Assembly (NCBI GenBank): GCA_946887295.1
Contig: CAMPKP010000121.1
Coordinates: 1 to 11,309 of the forward strand
Direction: 5' to 3'
Origin: an uncultured Gemmatimonadota bacterium
Lineage (GTDB): Bacteria > Gemmatimonadota > Gemmatimonadetes > Gemmatimonadales > GWC2-71-9
DNA length: 11,309 nucleotides
Shown here: positions 1-6,137 of the stretch, one piece after another
Layout: every line of letters begins with the position of its first letter
How positions within the stretch are numbered: position 1 is the first letter of the stretch
Position numbers and translations under genes: made by a program
Notes under the pieces: model-generated
The model's database searches: none
What the model was told of the DNA's origin: nothing
The model's input: only the letters and a program-made list of their open reading frames with translations

Positions 1-62
1 AGGCCGGAGAGCGGTACCGTGGGGGCGGGTTGAGCGCGCCGGCGGGCGGGGACGCGAGGTGA
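1..62 (+). CDS. 3' end of an upstream gene (partial, product unknown)
   Basis: Frame 3 is open from the left edge and ends at a TGA at 60-62. That stop overlaps the GTG start of the next gene by four bases (GTGA), the usual arrangement of translationally coupled neighbours, which is why I prefer this frame. The visible tail is about 19 residues, Gly/Ala-rich, ending GGDAR, and gives no hint of function. Frame 1 also has a stop, at 31-33, so an upstream gene ending there is possible. Confidence 0.4.
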   Translation, partial: AGERYRGGGLSAPAGGDAR

Positions 63-1297
63 GAGCGCCGCTGGTGATCCTGGCCGGCGCGCTGGCGCTC
101 CTGTCCGCGGCGGTGCCGCCGCCCCAGGGGGACTGGCGGGCGGTGCTGGACCTCGCGGGCGGCGAGCTCCGCTTCGGCCTGACGCTCGAGGAACGCGGCT
201 CCGAGTGGAAGGGCCGGCTTTGCAACGGCGCGAGTTGCCAGCCGTTCTCATCGGTACGGCTGGGCGGGGACAGCCTGGTGCTGGAGATCGCGGACTATGC
301 GGCGACGATCACCGCCCGGGTGTCGGGCGACTCGCTGGTCGGCGCGTACCGGAATGTCGGGAATCGCGGCCCCCGGGTAATCCCATTCCGCGCCTCACGC
401 GGACGCTGGGCGGCGAGCCGCGCGCCGGAGCGGCTGCTCGGACGATGGGACGCGATCTGGATCGGGGATTTCGGCAGCAGCCCCCGGGTGATCGAGCTGC
501 GCGACGGCGACGCCGGGATGGAGGGCACCATCATCTCCAACACCGGCGACTATGGCCACTTCACCGGAGCGGTGAAGGGCGACAGCTTCGCGCTGTACCA
601 CTTCGACGGCTCCTACGTCTACCTGCTCACCGGAGCGGTGAGCGGCGGGCCCGGCAAGCCCGACACCCTGCGTGGCCTCTTCCATGCCGGGCTCCGCACG
701 CAGATCCCCTGGATGGCGGTGCGAAGCAGCGGGGCTCCCCACCTCAGGGCGCTCACCGAGAACACGCGGGCTGACACGACCGAGCCGTTTCGCTTCGCCT
801 TCCCGGACCTCGACGGCCGCGTGGTGACGGAGCGGGACCCGCGCTTCGCCGGCAAGGTCGTCCTGGTGGACGTCTTCGGCACCTGGTGCCCGACCTGTCA
901 CGACGCGGCACCGGAGCTGGTGAAGCTCTACCGGAAGTACCACGGGCGCGGGCTGGAGATCGTGGGGCTGGCCTACGAGGTCTCAGGAGATACGGCGGCG
1001 GACCGGCGTCAGGTGCGGCGATACCGGGAGAAGTTCGGCGTTCCGTACACACTGCTGCTCGCCGGGGTCAACGACACCGAGGCGGCGGCGGCCACCCTGC
1101 CCCAGCTCCAGGGCTTCACCTCGTTCCCCACCACGATCTTTCTCGGCCGAGACGGCAAGGTGCGCCGGATTCACGCCGGCTTCTACGGGCCGGCGACGGG
1201 AGCGCAGCATGCGCGGCTCGTCAGCGACTGGGAGCGGGAGGTGGAGCGGCTGCTTTCAGCTTCACCCCCGCGGCCGACGCCTCGGGGTCCACCCTGA
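59..1297 (+). CDS. Secreted TlpA-family thioredoxin-like protein with beta-rich N-terminal region
   Basis: This is a 412-residue periplasmic thiol-disulfide protein. Residues 1-19 form a signal peptide or N-terminal anchor ending in a short Ala/Val stretch. The C-terminal part (about 245-400) is a TlpA/ResA-like thioredoxin fold: a strand VVLVDVFG, the redox motif WCPTC (W276, C277, C280), and the cis-proline loop SFPTTIF with P357. Such domains normally reduce or exchange disulfides in exported proteins, often during cytochrome c or copper-centre assembly. Residues 24-225 look like two related beta-rich modules, each opening with GDW/GRWDA-type sequence and carrying a GDSL/GDSF turn; the first also has a CNGASC cysteine pair (C55, C60). 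I do not recognise this N-terminal domain. The GTG start at 59 is chosen because it gives a signal peptide and overlaps the upstream stop; no strong ribosome site is visible. The 3' end overlaps the convergent cupredoxin gene by 77 bp. The thioredoxin assignment is firm, the substrate unknown. Confidence 0.9.
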   Translation: MRAPLVILAGALALLSAAVPPPQGDWRAVLDLAGGELRFGLTLEERGSEWKGRLCNGASCQPFSSVRLGGDSLVLEIADYAATITARVSGDSLVGAYRNVGNRGPRVIPFRASRGRWAASRAPERLLGRWDAIWIGDFGSSPRVIELRDGDAGMEGTIISNTGDYGHFTGAVKGDSFALYHFDGSYVYLLTGAVSGGPGKPDTLRGLFHAGLRTQIPWMAVRSSGAPHLRALTENTRADTTEPFRFAFPDLDGRVVTERDPRFAGKVVLVDVFGTWCPTCHDAAPELVKLYRKYHGRGLEIVGLAYEVSGDTAADRRQVRRYREKFGVPYTLLLAGVNDTEAAAATLPQLQGFTSFPTTIFLGRDGKVRRIHAGFYGPATGAQHARLVSDWEREVERLLSASPPRPTPRGPP

Positions 1298-1772
1298 GCC
1301 CGATCCACTCCCCGACGAGCGCGTGGCCGGGCACGCCGCACAGCAGCCAGTACCAGCCCTGCTCCTCGGCCACGAACGTGGTGTGGTCGGCCTCGCCGCC
1401 GGAGAGGCCCGCCGTCACGCTCCGGCTCAGGGCGTTGGTGAACGCGGGGCGGCCGCCCTCGGTGGGCAGCTTCTCGCGCTCGGCCATGACCACCAGGCTG
1501 TGCCTGCCGGCCGAGTCAGCCGACCGCCAGTCCCAGCGCACGGTCCATCCGAGCGGCACCACCACCTGGGCCCCGCCCTCCCGGTAGCCGTTCAGGAGGG
1601 CCGAGGGGGCGCCAGGGGGCGCGGTGACCTCGAGCGTGAGGGTCACCGTGCGGGCGGCGGAATCGGAGACGATCCACGGCACCGGCTCGACGGCCGGCGG
1701 GCTCTGCCCGGCCAATGGCGCGGCGGGCAGCAGGGAAAGCGCGAGGACGGGAAGCAGGCGGGACGAGCTCAC
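1221..1772 (-). CDS. Sulfocyanin-like blue copper protein (cupredoxin)
   Basis: This is a 183-residue exported protein. A GTG start (bases 1770-1772) gives a clean signal peptide, with likely cleavage after PLAGQ at about residue 23. The domain matches sulfocyanin: a LNGYREGG segment (60-67; FNFNG-like in the family), a GWTVRWDW strand (75-82), the first copper ligand His in GRHSLVVM (H91), and the Cys/His loop CGVPGH (C145, H150). These proteins carry electrons through a type 1 copper site. In sulfocyanins the loop continues with Met as axial ligand (CxxxxHxxxxM); here that position is Glu (E155, in GEWIG), so the site may have an unusual potential or geometry. After residue 161 the tail is Ala/Pro-rich low complexity, and only this tail overlaps the convergent thioredoxin-like gene. 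The 5' end is divergent from the MFS gene across 74 bp. It could be an electron acceptor for a periplasmic oxidase or dehydrogenase; that link is inferred. Confidence 0.85.
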   Translation of the reverse strand: MSSSRLLPVLALSLLPAAPLAGQSPPAVEPVPWIVSDSAARTVTLTLEVTAPPGAPSALLNGYREGGAQVVVPLGWTVRWDWRSADSAGRHSLVVMAEREKLPTEGGRPAFTNALSRSVTAGLSGGEADHTTFVAEEQGWYWLLCGVPGHALVGEWIGLRVDPEASAAGVKLKAAAPPPAPSR

Positions 1773-1834
1773 AGGGGCTCTGGCCTCGCCTGCCGGTGAC
1801 CGATAGCTTCAGGCATCCGGAAAATCTAATACCC

Positions 1835-1840
1835 AGGAGA
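1835..1840 (+). promoter_or_regulatory. Ribosome binding site deciding the MFS start
   Basis: AGGAGA lies six bases before the ATG at 1847. It selects this start over in-frame starts further upstream (from 1715), which would run antisense through the cupredoxin signal peptide and add a basic, non-membrane extension. Confidence 0.8.
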
Positions 1841-1846
1841 CATGGG

Positions 1847-3340
1847 ATGGCGGGCTTACTCTCGCGCGAACGGATCATCGCGAAGCCGGGCTTCAACCGG
1901 TGGCTGGTGCCGCCCGCGGCCCTCGCCATTCATCTCTCCATCGGCATGGCCTACGGCTTCAGCGTCTTCTGGCTGCCGCTGAGCCGCGCCGTGGGCATCA
2001 CCAAGCCGGTACCGTGTCCCGAGGGCATCAGCTTCCTGCAGGAGATGGTCGCCACCTCCTGCGACTGGAAGATCAGCACGCTCCAGTGGATGTTCATCCT
2101 GTTCTTCGTCTTCCTCGGCTCCTCGGCGGCGGTCTTCGGCCGCTGGCTGGAGCATGCGGGGCCGAGGAAGGCCGGGGTCGTGGCCGCCCTCTGCTGGTCG
2201 GGCGGGTTCATGATCTCCGCGCTCGGCGTACATCTGCACCAGATCTGGCTGATGTGGCTCGGCTCCGGCGTCATCGGCGGCTGCGGCCTGGGACTGGGTT
2301 ACATCTCCCCGGTGTCCACCCTCATCAAGTGGTTCCCCGACCGGCGAGGCATGGCCACGGGCATGGCGATCATGGGGTTCGGCGGGGGCGCGATGATCGG
2401 GGCGCCTCTGGCCGACATCCTCATGAAGCACTACGCCACGCCGACGTCGGTCGGAGTGATGGAGACCTTCGTCACGTTGGGGGCGATCTACTTCGTGGCG
2501 ATGCTGGCCGGGGCGTTCGGGTACCGGGTGCCGGCGGCGGACTGGAAGCCGGCCGGCTGGACTCCGGCGGCGGCGAAAGGCGGCATGATCACCAGCCGGC
2601 ACGTGCACGTGGACCAGGCCTGGAAGACTCCCCAGTTCTGGCTGCTCTGGAGCGCGCTCTGCCTCAACGTGACTGCCGGCATCGGAGTGATCGGCATGGC
2701 TTCGCCGATGATCCAGGAGGTGTTCGGCGGGCGGCTGGTCGGTCTGCCCGGGGTGCCGCTGCGGGAGCTGAACCAGGCTCAGCAGGCGCAGCTCGCGACC
2801 ATCGGCGCGGCGTTCGCCGCCCTGCTCAGCGTCTTCAATATCGGAGGCAGGATCGGCTGGGCTTCGGCGTCGGACTACATCGGCCGGAAGCGGACCTACG
2901 CCATCTTCTTCGCCCTGGGCACGCTGCTGTATGCTTTGGCTCCGTTCGCCGGCCGGATCGGCAACGTGACGCTCTTCGTGGTGATCTTCTGCGTGATCCT
3001 CACCATGTACGGCGGCGGGTTCGCGACCATCCCGGCCTACCTCTCGGACATCTTCGGCACCCAGTTCGTCGGCGCGATTCACGGACGCATCCTCACCGCC
3101 TGGTCGGCCGCGGGGATCCTCGGGCCGGTGCTGATCGGCTACATCCGCGAGTACCAGATCGAGCGGGGGTTTCCCGCCGCGCAGGCGTACAACGTCACCA
3201 TGTACGTCCTGGTGGCACTGCTGGTGGTGGGCTTCTTCTGCAACCTGGCCGTCCGCCCCGTGTCGGAGGGCTGGTACATGTCGGAGGCGGACGTGGAGCG
3301 GGAGCGGTCGCTGCTGGGGGGCGTGCCTCGGCGGGCCTGA
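1847..3340 (+). CDS. OFA-family MFS transporter (oxalate/formate antiporter-like), large subunit
   Basis: This is a 497-residue, roughly 12-helix inner-membrane carrier of the major facilitator superfamily. OFA-type features are the opening NRWLVPPAALAIHLSIGMAY (17-36), the segment FPDRRGMATGMAIMGFGGGA (163-182), and a second-half loop ASDYIGRKRT (341-350) that resembles MFS motif A. The periplasmic loop between helices 1 and 2 is enlarged and carries two cysteines (C57, C72) that could form a disulfide. A cytoplasmic central loop (about 228-262) ends in WKTPQFWLLW, typical of this subgroup. Family members move small carboxylates such as oxalate, formate or lactate; the substrate here is not readable. 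The 45-residue protein encoded 68 bp downstream is the usual companion of this subgroup, so a two-part transporter is likely. The start at 1847 is supported by AGGAGA at 1835. The gene is divergent from the copper protein gene. Confidence 0.9.
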   Translation: MAGLLSRERIIAKPGFNRWLVPPAALAIHLSIGMAYGFSVFWLPLSRAVGITKPVPCPEGISFLQEMVATSCDWKISTLQWMFILFFVFLGSSAAVFGRWLEHAGPRKAGVVAALCWSGGFMISALGVHLHQIWLMWLGSGVIGGCGLGLGYISPVSTLIKWFPDRRGMATGMAIMGFGGGAMIGAPLADILMKHYATPTSVGVMETFVTLGAIYFVAMLAGAFGYRVPAADWKPAGWTPAAAKGGMITSRHVHVDQAWKTPQFWLLWSALCLNVTAGIGVIGMASPMIQEVFGGRLVGLPGVPLRELNQAQQAQLATIGAAFAALLSVFNIGGRIGWASASDYIGRKRTYAIFFALGTLLYALAPFAGRIGNVTLFVVIFCVILTMYGGGFATIPAYLSDIFGTQFVGAIHGRILTAWSAAGILGPVLIGYIREYQIERGFPAAQAYNVTMYVLVALLVVGFFCNLAVRPVSEGWYMSEADVERERSLLGGVPRRA

Positions 3341-3408
3341 GGCGTTGCATAAAATCCCTACTCCCCGAATATTGTTTCACCAGGTAACCTCCGCCCGGAG
3401 ACGCCCCA

Positions 3409-3546
3409 ATGGCAGCTGACGACAGGTCCGAGGTCCCGTCCCCGGGCAGTTGGCTCCTGGTCGGGGTCGCCTGGCTGCTGGTGTCGGTGCCGCTCCTGTG
3501 GGGGATCTGGACCACTCTGGCCAAGGCGGCGGTGCTGTTCCGCTAG
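3409..3546 (+). CDS. MFS transporter small subunit (single membrane helix)
   Basis: This 45-residue protein starts at ATG 3409, preceded by GGAG at 3397-3400, and stops with TAG at 3544-3546. It has a polar N-terminus of about 13 residues, then one hydrophobic helix running from SWLLVGVAWLL through SVPLLWGIW (about 14-34), then a short amphipathic end, TTLAKAAVLFR. The order of a Trp-rich helix, a Pro, and a terminal Leu-Phe-Arg matches the small proteins annotated as 'MFS transporter small subunit' that sit directly downstream of OFA-type carriers in proteobacteria and other phyla. Its place 68 bp after the OFA gene on the same strand fits exactly. It probably binds the carrier in the inner membrane and stabilises or tunes it; the mechanism is not established to my knowledge. 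Its small size makes it easy to overlook in automatic gene calling. Confidence 0.82.
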   Translation: MAADDRSEVPSPGSWLLVGVAWLLVSVPLLWGIWTTLAKAAVLFR

Positions 3547-3655
3547 CTCGGCCCACCGCCCTGCGGGCCCTATCCTGAAGCGCAAGTTTTTGCACCGTAT
3601 GGAGTTGAAGCGACTCGACAGGGTCAGGACGGCTCACCGTCGGGATTTCGGGGGC

Positions 3656-3685
3656 TTGACGCCCGCACCCGGTGAAACAGATTGT
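3656..3685 (+). promoter_or_regulatory. Possible sigma-70-like promoter for the dehydrogenase
   Basis: TTGACG (3656-3661, five of six to the -35 consensus) is followed after 18 bases by GATTGT (3680-3685, three of six to the -10). It lies at the edge of the AT-richer patch, ahead of the hairpins. The -10 match is weak, so this is only a candidate. Confidence 0.22.
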
Positions 3686-3723
3686 AAGCCGTTCATTCAC
3701 TTAGCGCTTCCCAGAAACCGCCC

Positions 3724-3810
3724 CGGCCCTCTGGGCCGTTGCCGATCCAGCGGCATCACCGGCCGCGATACCGACATCGTACATGCACAGGCATGCGGGC
3801 CCCCCGCCCG
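3724..3810 (+). other. Run of compact hairpins in the dehydrogenase leader
   Basis: Three perfect short inverted repeats follow each other: a 6-bp stem with a 3-base loop (3724-3738), a 5-bp stem with a 4-base loop (3782-3795) and a 5-bp stem with a 5-base loop (3796-3810). The last two are directly adjacent and could stack. None has a following T-run, so they are not ordinary terminators. In GC-rich DNA some such repeats arise by chance. Confidence 0.3.
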
Positions 3811-3874
3811 CCGATCCCCGGCAGACGAGCGGCTCTCATGTAGATGGGCTACTCCGAGGCAAACCTTGACCCCC

Positions 3875-3882
3875 GAGGGAGA
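3875..3882 (+). promoter_or_regulatory. Ribosome binding site deciding the dehydrogenase start
   Basis: GAGGGAGA sits just before the ATG at 3889 and selects it over the in-frame ATG at 3844, which would place 15 charged residues ahead of the signal peptide. The same octamer precedes the porin gene at 6123-6130. Confidence 0.75.
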
Positions 3883-3888
3883 GTGCGT

Positions 3889-5544
3889 ATGACGATGAGG
3901 CCGGGTTGGTCTGTGGTCCCCATGCTCCTGGTACTGGCAGGGCCGCTGGCCGCACAAGGCGGTGACTGGACCACGTACGGCGGAAACGACTGGAATCAGC
4001 GCTACTCCACCCTCAAACAGATCAGCACCAGCAACGTGGCCCAACTGGTGCCCCGCAAGATCTTCCAGACGGGCATCACGCGCCTGGGCTCCTTCGAGAA
4101 CACGCCGATCGTCCAGAACGGGGTCATGTACGTCACGACGCCGTACAACACCGCGATGGCGTACGATCTCAACACCAACAAGGAGCTGTGGCGCTACGAT
4201 CACAAGCTCGGTACCACGATCTTCTGCTGCGGCCCCAACAATCGCGGAGTCGCGATCCACGGAGGGGCCCACGTCTACATGGGGACCCTCGACGCCCATC
4301 TGGTCGCCCTCGACGCCAAGACCGGCAAGGTCCTGTGGGACAAGGAAGTCGCCGACCCGGCCTTCGGCTACAGCATCACCCATGCGCCGCTCGTGGTGGG
4401 CGACAACATCATCGTCGGCGTCTCCGGCGGTGAGTACGGCATTCGCGGCCACGTCACCGCCTACAACGCCGGCAGCGGCGAGCAGGTGTGGCGCTGGTAC
4501 TCGATCCCGGCGCCCAACGGCGACCCGACCTTCGACGAAAAGGCGCCCAACGGCTGGTGGGGCACCTGGGCCACGAAGGCCGAGGAGGCCGACCTGCACC
4601 GCGACATCGCCAAGGAGAAGGCCGACAGCGCCAAGTACGCCGATGCCTGGCAGCGCGGCGGTGGCGGCGTGTGGATGACGCCGGCCTACGACAAGGAGTC
4701 CAACACCCTTTACGTCACGGTGGGCAATCCGTCACCGGACCTCGACGGCAGCGTGCGGCCGGGCGACAACCTCTACACCGACGGCGTGGTGGCCATCGAC
4801 GCCACCAGCGGCAAGACCAAGTGGTACTACCAGACCGTGCCCCACGACGTCTGGGACCTCGATGCGGTCTCCCCGCCGGTGGTCACCAAGCTCGGCAACC
4901 AGAAGGTCGTGGTCCACGCCGGCAAGACGGGCTGGATGTACGTGCTCGACGCGGGGACCGGCAAGCTGGTCCGCAAGAGCACCAACTTCGTGCCCCACGA
5001 GAACATCTTCGCCCTGCCCACGCCGGAAGGCACCCGGATGCTGCCGGGCGCGAACGGTGGCGCGGAGTGGTCGCCCATCGCGATCGATCCGAACCTGAAC
5101 TACGCCTTCGTCGCGGCGCTGCACCAGCCGATGCACTACAAGGTCCACAGCGCGCCGTGGGAGAAGGGCCGCCTCTGGCTGGGCTCGGCCTTCGTGGCGA
5201 TTCCGGGCGAGGAGCAGTACGGGCTCTACAGCGCGGTGGACCTCAAGACCGGCAAGATCGCCTGGCAGAACAAGGTCCCCCAGCCGATGATGGGCGGGGC
5301 GCTCGCCACGGCCGGCGGGCTCACCTTCACCGGCGAAGGGAACGGCAACTTCAACGCCTACGACTCCAAGTCCGGCAAGCTGCTGTGGCAGTTCAACGGC
5401 GGCGCGGGCTGCAACTCGGCCCCGATGACCTTCACCCACGGTGGAGAGCAGTTCGTCGCGGTGGCGTGCGGAGGAAATTTCCAGCTCAGCTATCCGCTCG
5501 GTGACGCGCTCCTGGTTTTCGGCCTCCCGAAGGCCAGGAAGTAA
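3889..5544 (+). CDS. Periplasmic PQQ-dependent alcohol dehydrogenase (methanol/ethanol family), DxD type
   Basis: This 551-residue quinoprotein has a signal peptide (1-23, ending PLAAQ) and an eight-bladed propeller. Trp-docking repeats are visible as GKxLW-like motifs around W101, W150, W201, W312, W459 and W500. Such enzymes oxidise primary alcohols or aldehydes in the periplasm. Expected PQQ-site residues are present: the vicinal pair C113-C114 (FCCGPNNRG), metal ligands E182 (GGEYGIRG) and N280 (VGNPSPD), catalytic D323 and K346 (AGKTGW). In HDVWDLDA the residue two after the catalytic Asp is also Asp (D325), the mark of lanthanide-dependent XoxF/PedH-type enzymes, whereas calcium enzymes usually have Ala or Ser. 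No CxxCH heme motif occurs, so electrons must pass to a separate carrier. A charged, helix-prone stretch (about 229-252) between the NGWWGTW and WQRGGG motifs looks longer than in methanol dehydrogenase. A Cys pair near the C-terminus (C508, C527) may form a disulfide. Family is certain, substrate unknown. Confidence 0.93.
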   Translation: MTMRPGWSVVPMLLVLAGPLAAQGGDWTTYGGNDWNQRYSTLKQISTSNVAQLVPRKIFQTGITRLGSFENTPIVQNGVMYVTTPYNTAMAYDLNTNKELWRYDHKLGTTIFCCGPNNRGVAIHGGAHVYMGTLDAHLVALDAKTGKVLWDKEVADPAFGYSITHAPLVVGDNIIVGVSGGEYGIRGHVTAYNAGSGEQVWRWYSIPAPNGDPTFDEKAPNGWWGTWATKAEEADLHRDIAKEKADSAKYADAWQRGGGGVWMTPAYDKESNTLYVTVGNPSPDLDGSVRPGDNLYTDGVVAIDATSGKTKWYYQTVPHDVWDLDAVSPPVVTKLGNQKVVVHAGKTGWMYVLDAGTGKLVRKSTNFVPHENIFALPTPEGTRMLPGANGGAEWSPIAIDPNLNYAFVAALHQPMHYKVHSAPWEKGRLWLGSAFVAIPGEEQYGLYSAVDLKTGKIAWQNKVPQPMMGGALATAGGLTFTGEGNGNFNAYDSKSGKLLWQFNGGAGCNSAPMTFTHGGEQFVAVACGGNFQLSYPLGDALLVFGLPKARK

Positions 5545-5555
5545 CCCGTTGAACC

Positions 5556-5604
5556 CGGCCGGTCGGGCTCCCGAGCACCGGGGTCCCGCCGGCCGATTCG
5601 TTTC
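5556..5604 (+). terminator. Hairpin, possible terminator after the dehydrogenase
   Basis: An arm at 5556-5567 pairs with one at 5585-5595 to give an 11-bp GC stem with one bulged T; the right arm is followed by ATTCGTTT. A smaller inner repeat (CGGG/CCCG) lies in the left half. The T-tract is poor, so it may attenuate rather than stop transcription into the next gene. Confidence 0.4.
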
Positions 5605-5607
5605 CGC

Positions 5608-6039
5608 ATGACGACTCGCTGGTGGTGGACGGCTCTGGCGGCCGTGGGGGTTCTCGGCGTGCAGGCGTGGTCGGCGCAGGAGCCGGCCCGCCACTGGATC
5701 GAGCGCGACGGGACCGATTGGGGCCGGATGGGACATGAAGCGCAGACCGCATACGTGGAGGGATTCCTGGCCGGCGCGGCATTTGGCCAGGCGGCGGAGC
5801 GATCCTGCTCCACGCAGGAGCTCCGAGCGCAGCGACAGGGCTGCGAATGGACCGGCGACTCGGCCGGTCTCACTCGGGCGATCGGGGAGCTCCGCCGGAC
5901 CGGCGGGTTCCGCTTCCCGTACGGCGCAAACGTCTACGCAAGCCGGATCAGCGACTACTACTGGTGGCACAACCAGCGGCCGTTGCCAACCTGGTACGCG
6001 TTCTGGGAGGTGAACTCGATCCTCACTCGCCCGAACTGA
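5608..6039 (+). CDS. Small secreted Trp-rich protein of unknown function
   Basis: This 143-residue protein has a signal peptide (1-23) starting MTTRWWW, with probable cleavage after AWSA. I do not recognise the family. The mature part has DGTDWGRMG (34-42) leading to a helix-like AYVEGFLAGAAFG (48-60), then two cysteines (C67, C79) likely to form a disulfide, then an aromatic C-terminus with SDYYWWHNQ (115-123) and WYAFWEV (129-135). The YVEGFLAG pattern loosely recalls small periplasmic proteins with a Y-x-x-G-x-x-x-G helix, such as the Rap1a/Tai group, but I would not assign it on that. No good ribosome site precedes the ATG at 5608; 63 bp separate it from the dehydrogenase and 98 bp from the porin gene. 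Its position between them suggests a role at the same periplasmic step, which is inference. Confidence 0.75.
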   Translation: MTTRWWWTALAAVGVLGVQAWSAQEPARHWIERDGTDWGRMGHEAQTAYVEGFLAGAAFGQAAERSCSTQELRAQRQGCEWTGDSAGLTRAIGELRRTGGFRFPYGANVYASRISDYYWWHNQRPLPTWYAFWEVNSILTRPN

Positions 6040-6122
6040 CATCCGCGCCCGAGCGCGGTCCGAGTTGTTGGTGCAGGAATTCGTCCCGGAGGTTGACTGT
6101 CGTTGGCGGTCATTTCTTCATT

Positions 6123-6130
6123 GAGGGAGA
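6123..6130 (+). promoter_or_regulatory. Ribosome binding site deciding the porin start
   Basis: GAGGGAGA, with its GGAG core eight bases before the ATG at 6138, fixes the start at the signal peptide. The same frame is open far upstream but has no signal sequence there. Confidence 0.75.
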
Positions 6131-6137
6131 CGCACCT

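Larger units (their letters stand above)
3547..3888 (+). other. 342-bp non-coding leader upstream of the PQQ dehydrogenase
   Basis: I find no credible gene here. The stretch contains an AT-richer patch at about 3672-3705 that stands out from its surroundings, a promoter-like pair at 3656-3685, and several compact perfect hairpins: GACGG/CCGTC at 3628-3641, CGGCCC-TCT-GGGCCG at 3724-3738, CATGC-ACAG-GCATG at 3782-3795 and CGGGC/GCCCG at 3796-3810. The last two abut. If transcription starts near 3690, the dehydrogenase mRNA would have a structured leader of about 200 bases. I do not recognise a known riboswitch class. Confidence 0.5.

Noticed and set aside
1825..1830. TCTAAT as a -10 box for the MFS gene
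   Set aside because: It matches five of six, but transcription would start within the ribosome binding site, and no -35 sits at 16-18 bases upstream.
1715..1846. Longer N-terminus for the MFS transporter
   Set aside because: The extension is basic and non-membrane, lies antisense to the cupredoxin signal peptide, and lacks a ribosome site, while ATG 1847 has AGGAGA at six bases.
3345..3373. TTGCAT/AATATT as a promoter for the small-subunit gene
   Set aside because: Only three and four bases match the consensus, and the small gene is more simply read through from the MFS gene 68 bp upstream. The AT-rich gap is notable but not convincing.
3550..3591. Terminator after the small-subunit gene
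   Set aside because: GGCCC/GGGCC can form only a 5-bp stem with a 10-base loop, and the T-run at 3587-3591 lies about 17 bases beyond it.
3590..3892. A 100-codon open frame in the leader of the dehydrogenase gene
   Set aside because: Its composition is basic and low in hydrophobic order, it has no ribosome site, no recognisable domain, and it runs into the start of the dehydrogenase. It looks like chance in GC-rich DNA.
3889..5544. Quinohemoprotein with a c-type heme domain
   Set aside because: There is no CxxCH motif anywhere in the protein, and the length ends with the propeller.
6093..6121. TTGACT as the -35 of a porin promoter
   Set aside because: No -10-like hexamer lies at 16-18 bases, and transcription would begin in or past the ribosome binding site.
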